From Desulfobacteraceae bacterium UBA2771 (GTDB lineage Bacteria > Desulfobacterota > Desulfobacteria > Desulfobacterales > Desulfosarcinaceae), in assembly GCA_002352605.1 (NCBI GenBank), contig DEIP01000180.1, positions 3,124 to 11,487 of the forward strand: a stretch of DNA of 8,364 nt. Direction: 5' to 3'. This document shows, in pieces, positions 1-6,900 of this stretch. The position numbers were made by a program, and so were the translations under genes. Numbering within the stretch: the stretch's first letter is position 1; each line of letters opens with the position of its first letter. A model generated the notes under the pieces. The model saw only the letters and a list, made by a program, of their open reading frames with translations. It did not search any database and had not been told where the DNA came from.

Positions 1-1479
1 GGCGTGGAGGCCCAGACCCTGGCCAACCTCTACCTGGCCCTGGAACATAACCTGGAAATCATTCCGGTGATCAACAAAATTGACCTGCCGTCGGCGGACA
101 TCGACCGGGTCAAGGACCAGATCGAAGAGGATCTGGGGCTGGACCCGGAAACGGCCATCCTCGCATCGGCCAAAGAGGGCCTGGGCATCGCCGATATTTT
201 TGAGGCTGTCGTCCGGAAACTGCCGCCGCCCGTAGGTGATGCCGACGCACCGCTGCATGCCCTGATCTTCGACTCCCATTACGACCCGTTCAGAGGCACC
301 ATTGTCCACTTCCGCATCAAGAATGGAACCATCCGCGCCGGTGACCGTATTCGCTTCATGTTCAACAACGCCACCTACAAGGTGGAAGAAGTGGGCGTTT
401 TTCAGATCGTTCGGGTGCCTAAAAAAGAGCTGTGCGCCGGAGAGGTGGGCTACATGATCGCCGGCATAAAGACGGTGAGCGACACCCGCTGCGGCGACAC
501 CGTCACCCACCACCGCAGGCCCTGCAAAATTCCGCTGCCCGGCTTCAGAGAAGCCAAGCCGGTGGTTTTTTCATCCATCTACCCGGTGGCATCCGACGGC
601 TACGAAGACCTGATCGTGGCCATGGAGAAACTCAAGCTCAACGACGCCTCGCTGATCTACGAGAAAGACAGCAGCGCCGCCCTGGGATTCGGTTTTCGCT
701 GTGGGTTTTTGGGTTTGCTGCACCTGGAAGTGGTCCAGGAGCGCCTGGAACGCGAATACGATCTCTCTTTGATCCTGACCGCCCCATCGGTTCGTTACCG
801 GCTGATGATGCACGACGGTGAGGAGCTGGTCATCGACAACCCTGCCCTTTACCCCGACCCCACCAATATCGAGTATGCCATGGAGCCCTTCATCAAGGCG
901 GCCATCATCATCCCGGACCGTTATATGGGTGCCGTGATGAAGCTGTGCCTGGAGCGCCGGGGTATCAACAAGAACTACCAGTACCTGACCAACAAACGAC
1001 TGGAGATGGTCTTCGAACTGCCCCTGGGAGAGGTAATCTACGACTTTTACGACCGGCTCAAATCGATCACCCAGGGCTATGGATCCTTCGACTACGAACT
1101 GATCGAATATCGCCGTACCGACCTGGTGAAGCTGGACTTTCTGATCAATGCAGAACGGGTGGACGCCCTGTCCATGCTGATCCACCGGGACAACGCCGTC
1201 GGCCGGGCCCGGGTCGCCTGCAACAAGCTCAAAGATGAAATCCCCCGCCAGATGTTCAAGATCGCCATTCAGGGTGCCATCGGCGGAAATATTATCTCCC
1301 GTTCCACCGTATCGGCATTCCGCAAGGATGTAACCGCCAAGTGCTACGGTGGAGACATCAGTCGCAAACGCAAGCTGCTGGAGAAACAGAAAAAAGGGAA
1401 GAAACGCATGAAAATGGTGGGTCAGGTGATGCTGCCCCAGTCTGCCTTTCTGGCCGTGCTCAAAACCGACACGGACTAA
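1..1479 (+). CDS. lepA: Elongation factor 4 (LepA/EF-4), 5' end cut off by window
   Basis: LepA is a ribosome-bound translational GTPase that acts on elongating or stalled ribosomes and back-translocates tRNAs in vitro. The frame is open from base 1 (Gly-Val-Glu-Ala-Gln...), so the GTG at base 4 is an internal valine and not the start. About 107 N-terminal residues, including the P-loop and switch regions, lie to the left: 492 residues are present and the family is about 600 long. Visible are the G4 guanine-specificity motif NKID (in-window residues 25-28) and the G5 motif SAK (56-58). Then come the EF-G-like domains II, III and V and the LepA-specific C-terminal domain, which ends with the lysine-rich stretch KKGKKRMKMVGQVMLPQSAF. 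The GC-rich codon use matches the leuC/leuD genes that follow 65 bases later. The family assignment is very secure, and nothing suggests damage. Confidence 0.97.
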   Translation, partial: GVEAQTLANLYLALEHNLEIIPVINKIDLPSADIDRVKDQIEEDLGLDPETAILASAKEGLGIADIFEAVVRKLPPPVGDADAPLHALIFDSHYDPFRGTIVHFRIKNGTIRAGDRIRFMFNNATYKVEEVGVFQIVRVPKKELCAGEVGYMIAGIKTVSDTRCGDTVTHHRRPCKIPLPGFREAKPVVFSSIYPVASDGYEDLIVAMEKLKLNDASLIYEKDSSAALGFGFRCGFLGLLHLEVVQERLEREYDLSLILTAPSVRYRLMMHDGEELVIDNPALYPDPTNIEYAMEPFIKAAIIIPDRYMGAVMKLCLERRGINKNYQYLTNKRLEMVFELPLGEVIYDFYDRLKSITQGYGSFDYELIEYRRTDLVKLDFLINAERVDALSMLIHRDNAVGRARVACNKLKDEIPRQMFKIAIQGAIGGNIISRSTVSAFRKDVTAKCYGGDISRKRKLLEKQKKGKKRMKMVGQVMLPQSAFLAVLKTDTD

Positions 1480-1482
1480 AAT

Positions 1483-1500
1483 GTGGTTGTTAACCACTTT
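1483..1500 (+). terminator. Small hairpin after lepA, weak terminator candidate
   Basis: Four bases after the lepA stop, GTGGTT and AACCAC form a perfect 6-bp stem with a 3-base loop, followed by only three T residues. It may partly end or punctuate lepA transcription before leuC. The short T-run makes full termination doubtful, so lepA to leuC read-through remains possible. Confidence 0.3.
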
Positions 1501-1544
1501 GGGTCCGATGCCGTTTCCAACATCCTGTTAGAGATAGAGAGACC

Positions 1545-2831
1545 ATGGGAAAAACCATCGCACAGAAAATATTCGACGATCACCGCGTCGGCACTCCGGA
1601 CACGGACGTTCACGTGATCCGGCTCGATGCCGTCTTCTGCCATGAGATCACCACACCACCGGCCATCGTAGACCTGCAGCAGCGGTGCAAAGACCGAGTG
1701 TTCGACCCGGCGCGAATCAAGGTGGTCATCGATCATGTATCCCCGGCCAAGGACTCCAAGACCGCCCTCCAGGGCATGATTCTGCGGGAGTGGGCCCGGC
1801 GCCACGGTATCGTCGATTTCTTTGACATCGGCACCAACGGCGTCTGCCATGCCCTCTTCCCAGAAAAAGGATTCGTGCGGCCCGGGTACACGGTTATCAT
1901 GGGCGATTCGCACACCTGCACCCACGGGGCTTTCGGCGCCTTTGCCGCCGGCGTGGGCACCACGGACCTGGAGGTGGGCATCCTCAAAGGGGTCTGCGCC
2001 TTTAGAACGCCGGAGACCATCCGCATCAACATCACCGGTACCCTGCCCGACGGCGTTTTCGCCAAGGATGTGATCCTGTCGGTTATCGGCCGAATCGGCG
2101 TCAATGGTGCCACCAACAAGGTTATCGAATTTGCCGGCCTTGTGGTGGATGCCATGGACATGGAAGCACGCATGACCTTGTGCAACATGGCCATCGAGGC
2201 CGGCGGCACATGCGGCATCTGCGCACCGGATCGGATCACCGTGGATTACCTGTGGCCGTTTATCAAGGATAAATATGAAAGCCCCGATGAAGCTCTGGCA
2301 GCCTTTTCCAAATATCTTCCGGATTCCGATGCTTCCTACGATCAGACCATCGATCATAATGTGTCCAATCTCACACCCATGGTCACCTTCGGTTACAAGC
2401 CGGACAACGTGAAGCCGGTATCCGAAATGGCCGGCACTCCCGTGGACCAGGTGTACATCGGTTCGTGCACCAACGCGCGCATCAGCGACCTTCGCATTGC
2501 CGCCCGTGTACTGGCCGGAAAGCGGATCAGCGACACGGTGAGGGCCATCCTATCGCCGGCCACGCCGAAAGTCTACAACCAGGCCCTGGAAGAGGGCCTT
2601 ATCAAGACCTTCATGGATGCCGGCTTTTGCGTCACAAACCCCACCTGCGGCGCCTGCCTGGGCATGAGCAACGGTGTGCTGGCCAATGGCGAGGTCTGCG
2701 CGGCAACAACCAACCGGAATTTCAATGGGCGCATGGGCAAAGGGGGTATGGTGCACTTGGTGAGCCCGGCCACCGCAGCGGCCACCGCCATTGCCGGCAC
2801 CATCGCCAACTCCCCGCTGTACACAGAATAA
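1545..2831 (+). CDS. leuC: 3-isopropylmalate dehydratase large subunit, short LeuC2/HacA-type
   Basis: This is the catalytic subunit of a [4Fe-4S] aconitase-superfamily hydro-lyase. The most likely reaction is interconversion of 2- and 3-isopropylmalate in leucine synthesis, in the cytoplasm with the small subunit encoded next. The 428-aa length fits the short archaeal-type family rather than the roughly 466-aa enterobacterial LeuC. The signature GDSHTCTHGAFGAFAAGVGT lies at residues 120-139. The three cluster ligands are visible as Cys308 (in GSCTN) and Cys368/Cys371 (in TCGAC), followed by the conserved NRNFNGRMG at 390-398. The ATG at 1545 is chosen because the family N-terminus (GKTIAQKIF) starts there. 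A purine-rich but weak ribosome site (GAGATAGAGAG) precedes it. The small-subunit gene follows after 15 bases, so the two are surely co-transcribed. Homoaconitase, dimethylmalate dehydratase or another hydro-lyase activity cannot be excluded, because no leuA or leuB is nearby. Confidence 0.9.
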   Translation: MGKTIAQKIFDDHRVGTPDTDVHVIRLDAVFCHEITTPPAIVDLQQRCKDRVFDPARIKVVIDHVSPAKDSKTALQGMILREWARRHGIVDFFDIGTNGVCHALFPEKGFVRPGYTVIMGDSHTCTHGAFGAFAAGVGTTDLEVGILKGVCAFRTPETIRINITGTLPDGVFAKDVILSVIGRIGVNGATNKVIEFAGLVVDAMDMEARMTLCNMAIEAGGTCGICAPDRITVDYLWPFIKDKYESPDEALAAFSKYLPDSDASYDQTIDHNVSNLTPMVTFGYKPDNVKPVSEMAGTPVDQVYIGSCTNARISDLRIAARVLAGKRISDTVRAILSPATPKVYNQALEEGLIKTFMDAGFCVTNPTCGACLGMSNGVLANGEVCAATTNRNFNGRMGKGGMVHLVSPATAAATAIAGTIANSPLYTE

Positions 2832-2835
2832 AAAT

Positions 2836-2840
2836 AGGAG
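2836..2840 (+). promoter_or_regulatory. Ribosome binding site of leuD
   Basis: A strong Shine-Dalgarno AGGAG sits 6 bases upstream of the leuD ATG, inside the 15-base gap after the leuC stop. It fixes the leuD start and supports independent ribosome loading on a bicistronic leuCD message. Confidence 0.8.
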
Positions 2841-2846
2841 AAGACA

Positions 2847-3371
2847 ATGAAATCATTCAGCGGCAAGGCTCTGTTTCTGGACCGGCCGGACATCAACACC
2901 GATGAAATCATACCGGCCAAATACCTCACGGAGATCTCCCGCGACGCCCTGGCGCCCTACCTGCTCGAAGACCTCAAACTGGACGGATTCGACCCGGCCA
3001 CGGACATCGCCGGTAAGCGCGTAATCATCACCCGGGCCAACTTCGGCTGCGGTTCCTCCCGGGAGCATGCCCCATGGGCGCTGGCGGCCAACGGTATCAA
3101 CCTGGTGGTAGGCGAATGCTTCGCCCGCATCTTTCGCCAGAATATGTTCAACTGCGGCATGATGGCCGTGGAATTGCCGGCCGACACCATCGCGCGTCTG
3201 TTTTCCACCTTCGCCGACCTCGAGACGACGGTACAGACGGATGTTGACGCCGGCACGATCACCTTTTCCGCCGAAGGCGAATCGAAAATCATTCCCTTCA
3301 CCCTCTCCGGATTCGATGCGGACCTGGTCACCGCCGGCGGCTGGGTGGAATATGCAGATGCCAATTTCTGA
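2847..3371 (+). CDS. leuD: 3-isopropylmalate dehydratase small subunit, short LeuD-type
   Basis: This is the swivel-domain subunit that completes the active site of the LeuCD heterodimer and carries the substrate-recognition loop. At 174 aa it matches the short archaeal-type LeuD/HacB family; E. coli LeuD is about 200 aa. The N-terminus contains the family hallmark DRPDINTDEIIPAKYL (residues 12-27). The substrate-binding segment NFGCGSSREHAPWAL is at residues 65-79. The specificity loop after the KYL reads YLTE (26-29). As I recall the methanogen literature, homoaconitase-type subunits carry YLRT and isopropylmalate-type ones YLVY/YLVM, so this loop matches neither and does not settle the substrate. 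The start is clear: AGGAG at 2836-2840 lies 6 bases before the ATG. It sits 15 bases behind leuC, forming a two-gene unit. No clear T-tailed terminator follows. Confidence 0.9.
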   Translation: MKSFSGKALFLDRPDINTDEIIPAKYLTEISRDALAPYLLEDLKLDGFDPATDIAGKRVIITRANFGCGSSREHAPWALAANGINLVVGECFARIFRQNMFNCGMMAVELPADTIARLFSTFADLETTVQTDVDAGTITFSAEGESKIIPFTLSGFDADLVTAGGWVEYADANF

Positions 3372-3508
3372 TACCCGGAAGACGTAAAGAATTTCCTCAA
3401 CTTCTCCTTCCCACGAGCGGTTAAAGGGCTCCGGCAACCAGGGTATGCTCACCGTGGCCGCCCTGAAAAAGGCACCAGCATCCGTTCCCGGAGCCGGTAA
3501 AAAAGCCC

Positions 3509-3537
3509 TTGACTTATCTTTGGAAAAAGGTTTAAAT
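3509..3537 (+). promoter_or_regulatory. Sigma-70 promoter of tRNA-Phe
   Basis: TTGACT (3509-3514) and TTAAAT (3532-3537) are separated by 17 bases, and a start point near 3544 would lie about 36 bases before the mature tRNA. The base run right after the -10 is GCGG, a GC-rich discriminator like those of stable-RNA promoters under stringent control. Spacing, match and position make this the best promoter in the window. Confidence 0.7.
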
Positions 3538-3579
3538 GCGGTTTTTCTTGAAGCGGTAATTTACCGATTCAGGAGCCCC

Positions 3580-3655
3580 GCCGAGGTAGCTCAGTCGGTA
3601 GAGCAGGGGACTGAAAATCCCCGTGTCGGCAGTTCGATTCTGTCCCTCGGCACCA
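3580..3655 (+). tRNA. tRNA-Phe (anticodon GAA)
   Basis: This is a complete 76-base cloverleaf with an encoded CCA end. The acceptor stem is GCCGAGG (3580-3586) with CCTCGGC (3645-3651). The D stem is GCTC/GAGC. The anticodon stem GGGGA/TCCCC encloses the loop CTGAAAA, whose anticodon GAA (3613-3615) reads Phe codons. The T stem GGCAG/CTGTC has one G-U pair and encloses TTCGATT. The discriminator A (3652) and CCA (3653-3655) follow. All arms pair. The gene has its own promoter and terminator and marks the border between GC-rich chromosome and the lower-GC accessory DNA. tRNA 3' ends are common integration sites for genomic islands. Confidence 0.97.
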
Positions 3656-3704
3656 AAGAAATTAAGGGTTTAGCCAATTTGGTTAAGCCCTTTTTTCTTT
3701 GGTG
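3651..3704. repeat. Extended inverted repeat covering the tRNA 3' end
   Basis: CACCAAAGAA (3651-3660) is exactly complementary to TTCTTTGGTG (3695-3704), and these arms flank the terminator stem. The whole forms a nearly continuous 54-base palindrome whose left arm includes the last base pair position, discriminator and CCA of tRNA-Phe. It could be a bidirectional terminator, or a secondary-structure element involved in integration at the tRNA gene. The pairing is seen directly; either role is inferred. Confidence 0.6.
3664..3696 (+). terminator. Rho-independent terminator of tRNA-Phe
   Basis: A 12-bp stem pairs 3664-3675 (AAGGGTTTAGCC) with 3681-3692 (GGTTAAGCCCTT). It contains two G-U wobbles and a 5-base loop, and the T-run continues to 3696. 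It begins 9 bases after the tRNA CCA. The pairing can continue outward to 3651 and 3704, so the element may also work for transcripts arriving from the right. Confidence 0.8.
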
Positions 3705-3861
3705 AAGATATTTTGTACAACCTCTGTACAACTTTTTCGATTTGAACCCCAGCCAAACCATAGGCTATCAATCTGTGATCTGACACTTGGTTTGAAACCA
3801 GCCGGGATTGGGCGTGATCAATGGATTGTCGATCGATTAAATCGAACTAATAACTCCAGAT

Positions 3862-3890
3862 CAAAGGTAATGGGGCAGACCTTTGTTTTT
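3862..3890 (+). terminator. Orphan terminator-like hairpin
   Basis: CAAAGGT (3862-3868) pairs exactly with ACCTTTG (3879-3885) across a 10-base loop, followed by five T residues (3886-3890). The orientation suits a plus-strand transcript, but no plus-strand gene lies between the tRNA terminator and this hairpin. It may be a leftover of a lost gene or a chance structure; the stem is only 7 bp. Confidence 0.35.
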
Positions 3891-3924
3891 CCATTGAATG
3901 CCGAAAAGCTTTAATTGGTTACCC

Positions 3925-3945
3925 GATTCGTAGCTGAAACGAATC
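3925..3945 (-). terminator. Hairpin just after the defence gene stop
   Basis: GATTCGT (3925-3931) and ACGAATC (3939-3945) form a perfect 7-bp stem with a 7-base loop, about 10 bases downstream of the stop codon of the long minus-strand gene. There is no T-run directly after it on the minus strand. It is therefore either a weak terminator or a 3'-end-stabilising hairpin. Confidence 0.4.
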
Positions 3946-3955
3946 CAATATGAAC

Positions 3956-6900
3956 CTACAGCACTCGTTCAATGAATTCCTCCAGAGGTTGCCTCAATGC
4001 ACTCGCAGCGGCAACGAGCACACCCTTCAGCCTGCCGCTCCCACGCTCAACTCTATCCAAAGCGCTGAGCAACGAGGGAACGGATGTCATAGGAGAGTAA
4101 AACTGGAAAGAATTCTGGGCATGTGTATGCCAAGAATCTGCGAAGCACCGAGCAACATGAAGATTAAAGAGTACCTGTCGCCCGAAGCTTGCGTCGCTTA
4201 CAAGCGCTGAAGTTAAAAAGGCATGGATTTGTAAGGTTGTCTCGGCGGTCAACATTCCCCGCAACATCTGAGTTGCAGCTCCGAATCGCATGGGTGACGG
4301 AGTCGTCTTGGCCACAATGGCTGGTAGAAGGAACTCATCAGACAGTGAAGCCCCTCTTTGGAGTAACTGAATGTTCTTTGTAAGAATCGCTTCTTCGCCA
4401 AGTAGTCTGTTACTTTCATCACTCCAAATTTTTAAAGAAGCATGCATATTTTTACCAGCACAAATGACACCGGCACATAGCAGCCCAAACCAGCGTTCAG
4501 GTGCAACTTCAGGGAGACTTGATTGGGGTCCATCATCTGGGGCAATTAGGGACCGGCCTTTTTTAATATTATCCGATAAGTCAGATGTAGCTTTGTCGAA
4601 TGCCAACAAAGCCTCAATAAAATCTGCCCCTGCACCTTTAGAATAAGCCCGAGCGAGTCTTGCCTCGGTCGCAATCCATCGAACAGAGAAATATTTTGAA
4701 CCCGCCAGCAAGTCCAACTCATGGATAAACTCAGGGGGGTCTTTTAGGAGTGTCAAAACAAGGTGCAGACTTTGGGCTCGGAGCATCTCACTACGGGCGG
4801 CTTGCCCGAGTTTGGTCTTATCAACTTTCAGATCCGGTGAACTAACATAGCCTGGTTCAAACTGTGGATCAGCTTTTGTAGGCTTCCAGAGGCTATTTTC
4901 TATTCTGCTGCAAACCGAAGCAGCTGCCCTTTGCACCGATTCCCATCTCTCATCACCTTCTTTTTCAGCTATAGATGGCAAGGACAAGACTGCATCTGAT
5001 AGCATCTTTGCAGCGGCAATTTGATCCCCACCAAGCGAGACTGCTAACGCTGCATCTACCTGGAACCCGAATTTAGTTAACTCAAAAGAACCCGGTTGAA
5101 GGGAGTCAGCGGCAGCCTGGAAGATTTGTGCTGATTTATCCCATTGGCTGAGTCGAGCTGCACTCATGCCCGCTCGTCGATAGGCAAATGGATCGAGAGC
5201 GGTTCTGCTTGCTGGGTCACCGGTCAGTTGGCACCAGATTTCAAGCACAGATTCATCGTCCCGTGTTTGAAACAGGACGTTAGCTCGCTGTTCTATAAGA
5301 ACGGTCGAAGTTCCAAACGACTCTTCAGCTTCATTTAGAACGGTGATAGCGTCTCCACCTCGCCCAAGATATTCTGTCAGAATGATTGCTTCGGCCTTCG
5401 CTGCTTCTCGACCGAATCGAGGCGAAAGTCGTCTTTTAGCGTAGTCTTTTATGCGTTCAAATAGCTCAATCCAAGAATCCCAATCCTTCGTCTGCTCATG
5501 TACAGACGACCATGCACCTTGCACGAATGCACCTAAGGTTTGTGCGATTGGCCATTCCAGCATTTCTTCAAACTGCTGTCTGATATCCTCGGTTGCGATG
5601 CTGTCCAACCACTGCAACAGCTCCTCAAGGCTGTTCAAGTCGCAAACAGTTCGATTTGCACAAAGAAATATCGCTTGGGACATAGTTCCGTGTTCTGGGA
5701 ATCCGTCCAATGCCTTGGCGAGTTCGAAAAACTGTATACCGTTATCTTCACACCTTTCGAGTATCTTGCTCGGTAACGATTGAATTCCCATGATGGACTC
5801 AAGGCGTGGTTTGAGCGGTACTTTAGGGTTCTCTGAAAAACCCAAACTAAGCCACCTCATGGCTCGGCTTACGGCCATGACTTCGGGATGAGGTATCTTT
5901 TCAATGTCGTCTGACCAAAGTGCGCAGATCTGAGGCAAAAACTCTGTGTCAAGCGTTGAAGCTACTCGAAACTGCAGTCCTCTCACAGCAGCCGCGGCCA
6001 TTGCATTCTCCGTTATGGCCTGTCCGGTCTCGAGTGCTACAAATGGCAACCATAAGAGCTGTCGTTCAACTTCGCGCTTCGCGTCTATTCCATCAATTAT
6101 TTGGAGCCTTAGTGCTGTGTGGGCAAGCCGTCCAGGTTCACCTCCAATGTACGCGTGAAAAAGGAGTGCGGCAGCTTCGAACGGGTTGAGTGGATTTTTA
6201 GTCCGGATGGCGTCATGCAGGAGAATGTGTGCCCCTTTGAGTTTCTCAGAGGACCAGACATCAACCGCAGTTCCTTTTATAAGTGCAGTAGTTTGAACCC
6301 ACTGACCTTCAATTCGCTCGAGCCATTTTCCTGTTAGGCTGTCTATAACGTCCCCAGCGTTATTACCCCCCATAACGGACTCAGCCAGCCGAATCGCAAC
6401 GGATCTGTGCATCAACACGGAACATTCGGAAACCAAATAAACAAACTCAGCAATAGGACCCGATGCAGAGTCGCTGAGTAGCTGTCGAGCCAACTTACGA
6501 GCCGAAATTACAGCTGACGATTGGGTAGTCAGGTCCGTTACACTTGGACTTGGCCAATTGCGAGCAGCGAGTTCAGATAACCGAACTTGGACAAGTTTTG
6601 GGTGGCCTCTCGTCCATATGGCAATAATGGAACCCCAGGAGGCGGCAGTCTCGTGAGGACAACCATGCTCAAGGCACAATGCCTTGGTCTCCTCAGGACT
6701 TAGCTCGGGTACCTCCAAAAGATCGACGTTTTCAAACTCCTGCACAACAGCCGAATCGCTCGTACCTCCCTGTGCGGTAATAAGTATACCACGTCCTTTC
6801 GCATTGGCGCGGTGCAATACAAGAGCAAGCGAATCTCTATAAACTCGATGAGCAGCAGGGTTGAGATCCAAGTCATCGATTATGACCAAACTTGGGCAGT

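Larger units (their letters stand above)
3705..3955. other. Spacer between tRNA-Phe and the defence gene, no convincing gene
   Basis: About 250 bases of lower-GC DNA. The only open frame (TTG start inside the tRNA terminator, 71 codons) has no recognisable motif, no ribosome site and no homology I can name, so I do not call it a gene. The stretch contains a doublet of TGTACAAC (3714-3721 and 3725-3732, 11 bases apart), a possible CAAACCA/TGGTTTG pairing (near 3755 and 3786), and two further hairpins listed separately. It may be decayed island-edge DNA or integrase arm-site DNA, but neither can be shown from this sequence. Confidence 0.5.

Noticed and set aside
571..1497. 308-codon minus-strand frame opposite lepA
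   Set aside because: It is a shadow of a GC-rich gene. The plus strand there encodes unmistakable LepA and the antisense product has no family features.
1476..2357. 293-codon minus-strand frame opposite leuC
   Set aside because: Shadow of leuC, whose signature motifs and iron-sulfur cysteines are on the plus strand.
3427..3495. Long-range inverted repeat GGCTCCGG/CCGGAGCC after leuD as a terminator
   Set aside because: The loop is 53 bases and no T-run follows, so it is unlikely to act as an intrinsic terminator.
3445..3705. 86-codon plus-strand frame running through the tRNA-Phe gene
   Set aside because: Its second half is a translation of the tRNA itself (AEVAQSVEQGTENPRVGSSI...), a common annotation artefact. 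There is no ribosome site and it ends in the terminator.
3699..3914. 71-codon plus-strand frame after the tRNA
   Set aside because: TTG start within the terminator T-run, no ribosome site, no recognisable motif, and it runs through a terminator-like hairpin.
4189..4646. Small plus-strand frames inside the long minus-strand gene
   Set aside because: They overlap an unbroken 1356-codon gene with clear domain motifs and have no ribosome sites or motifs of their own.
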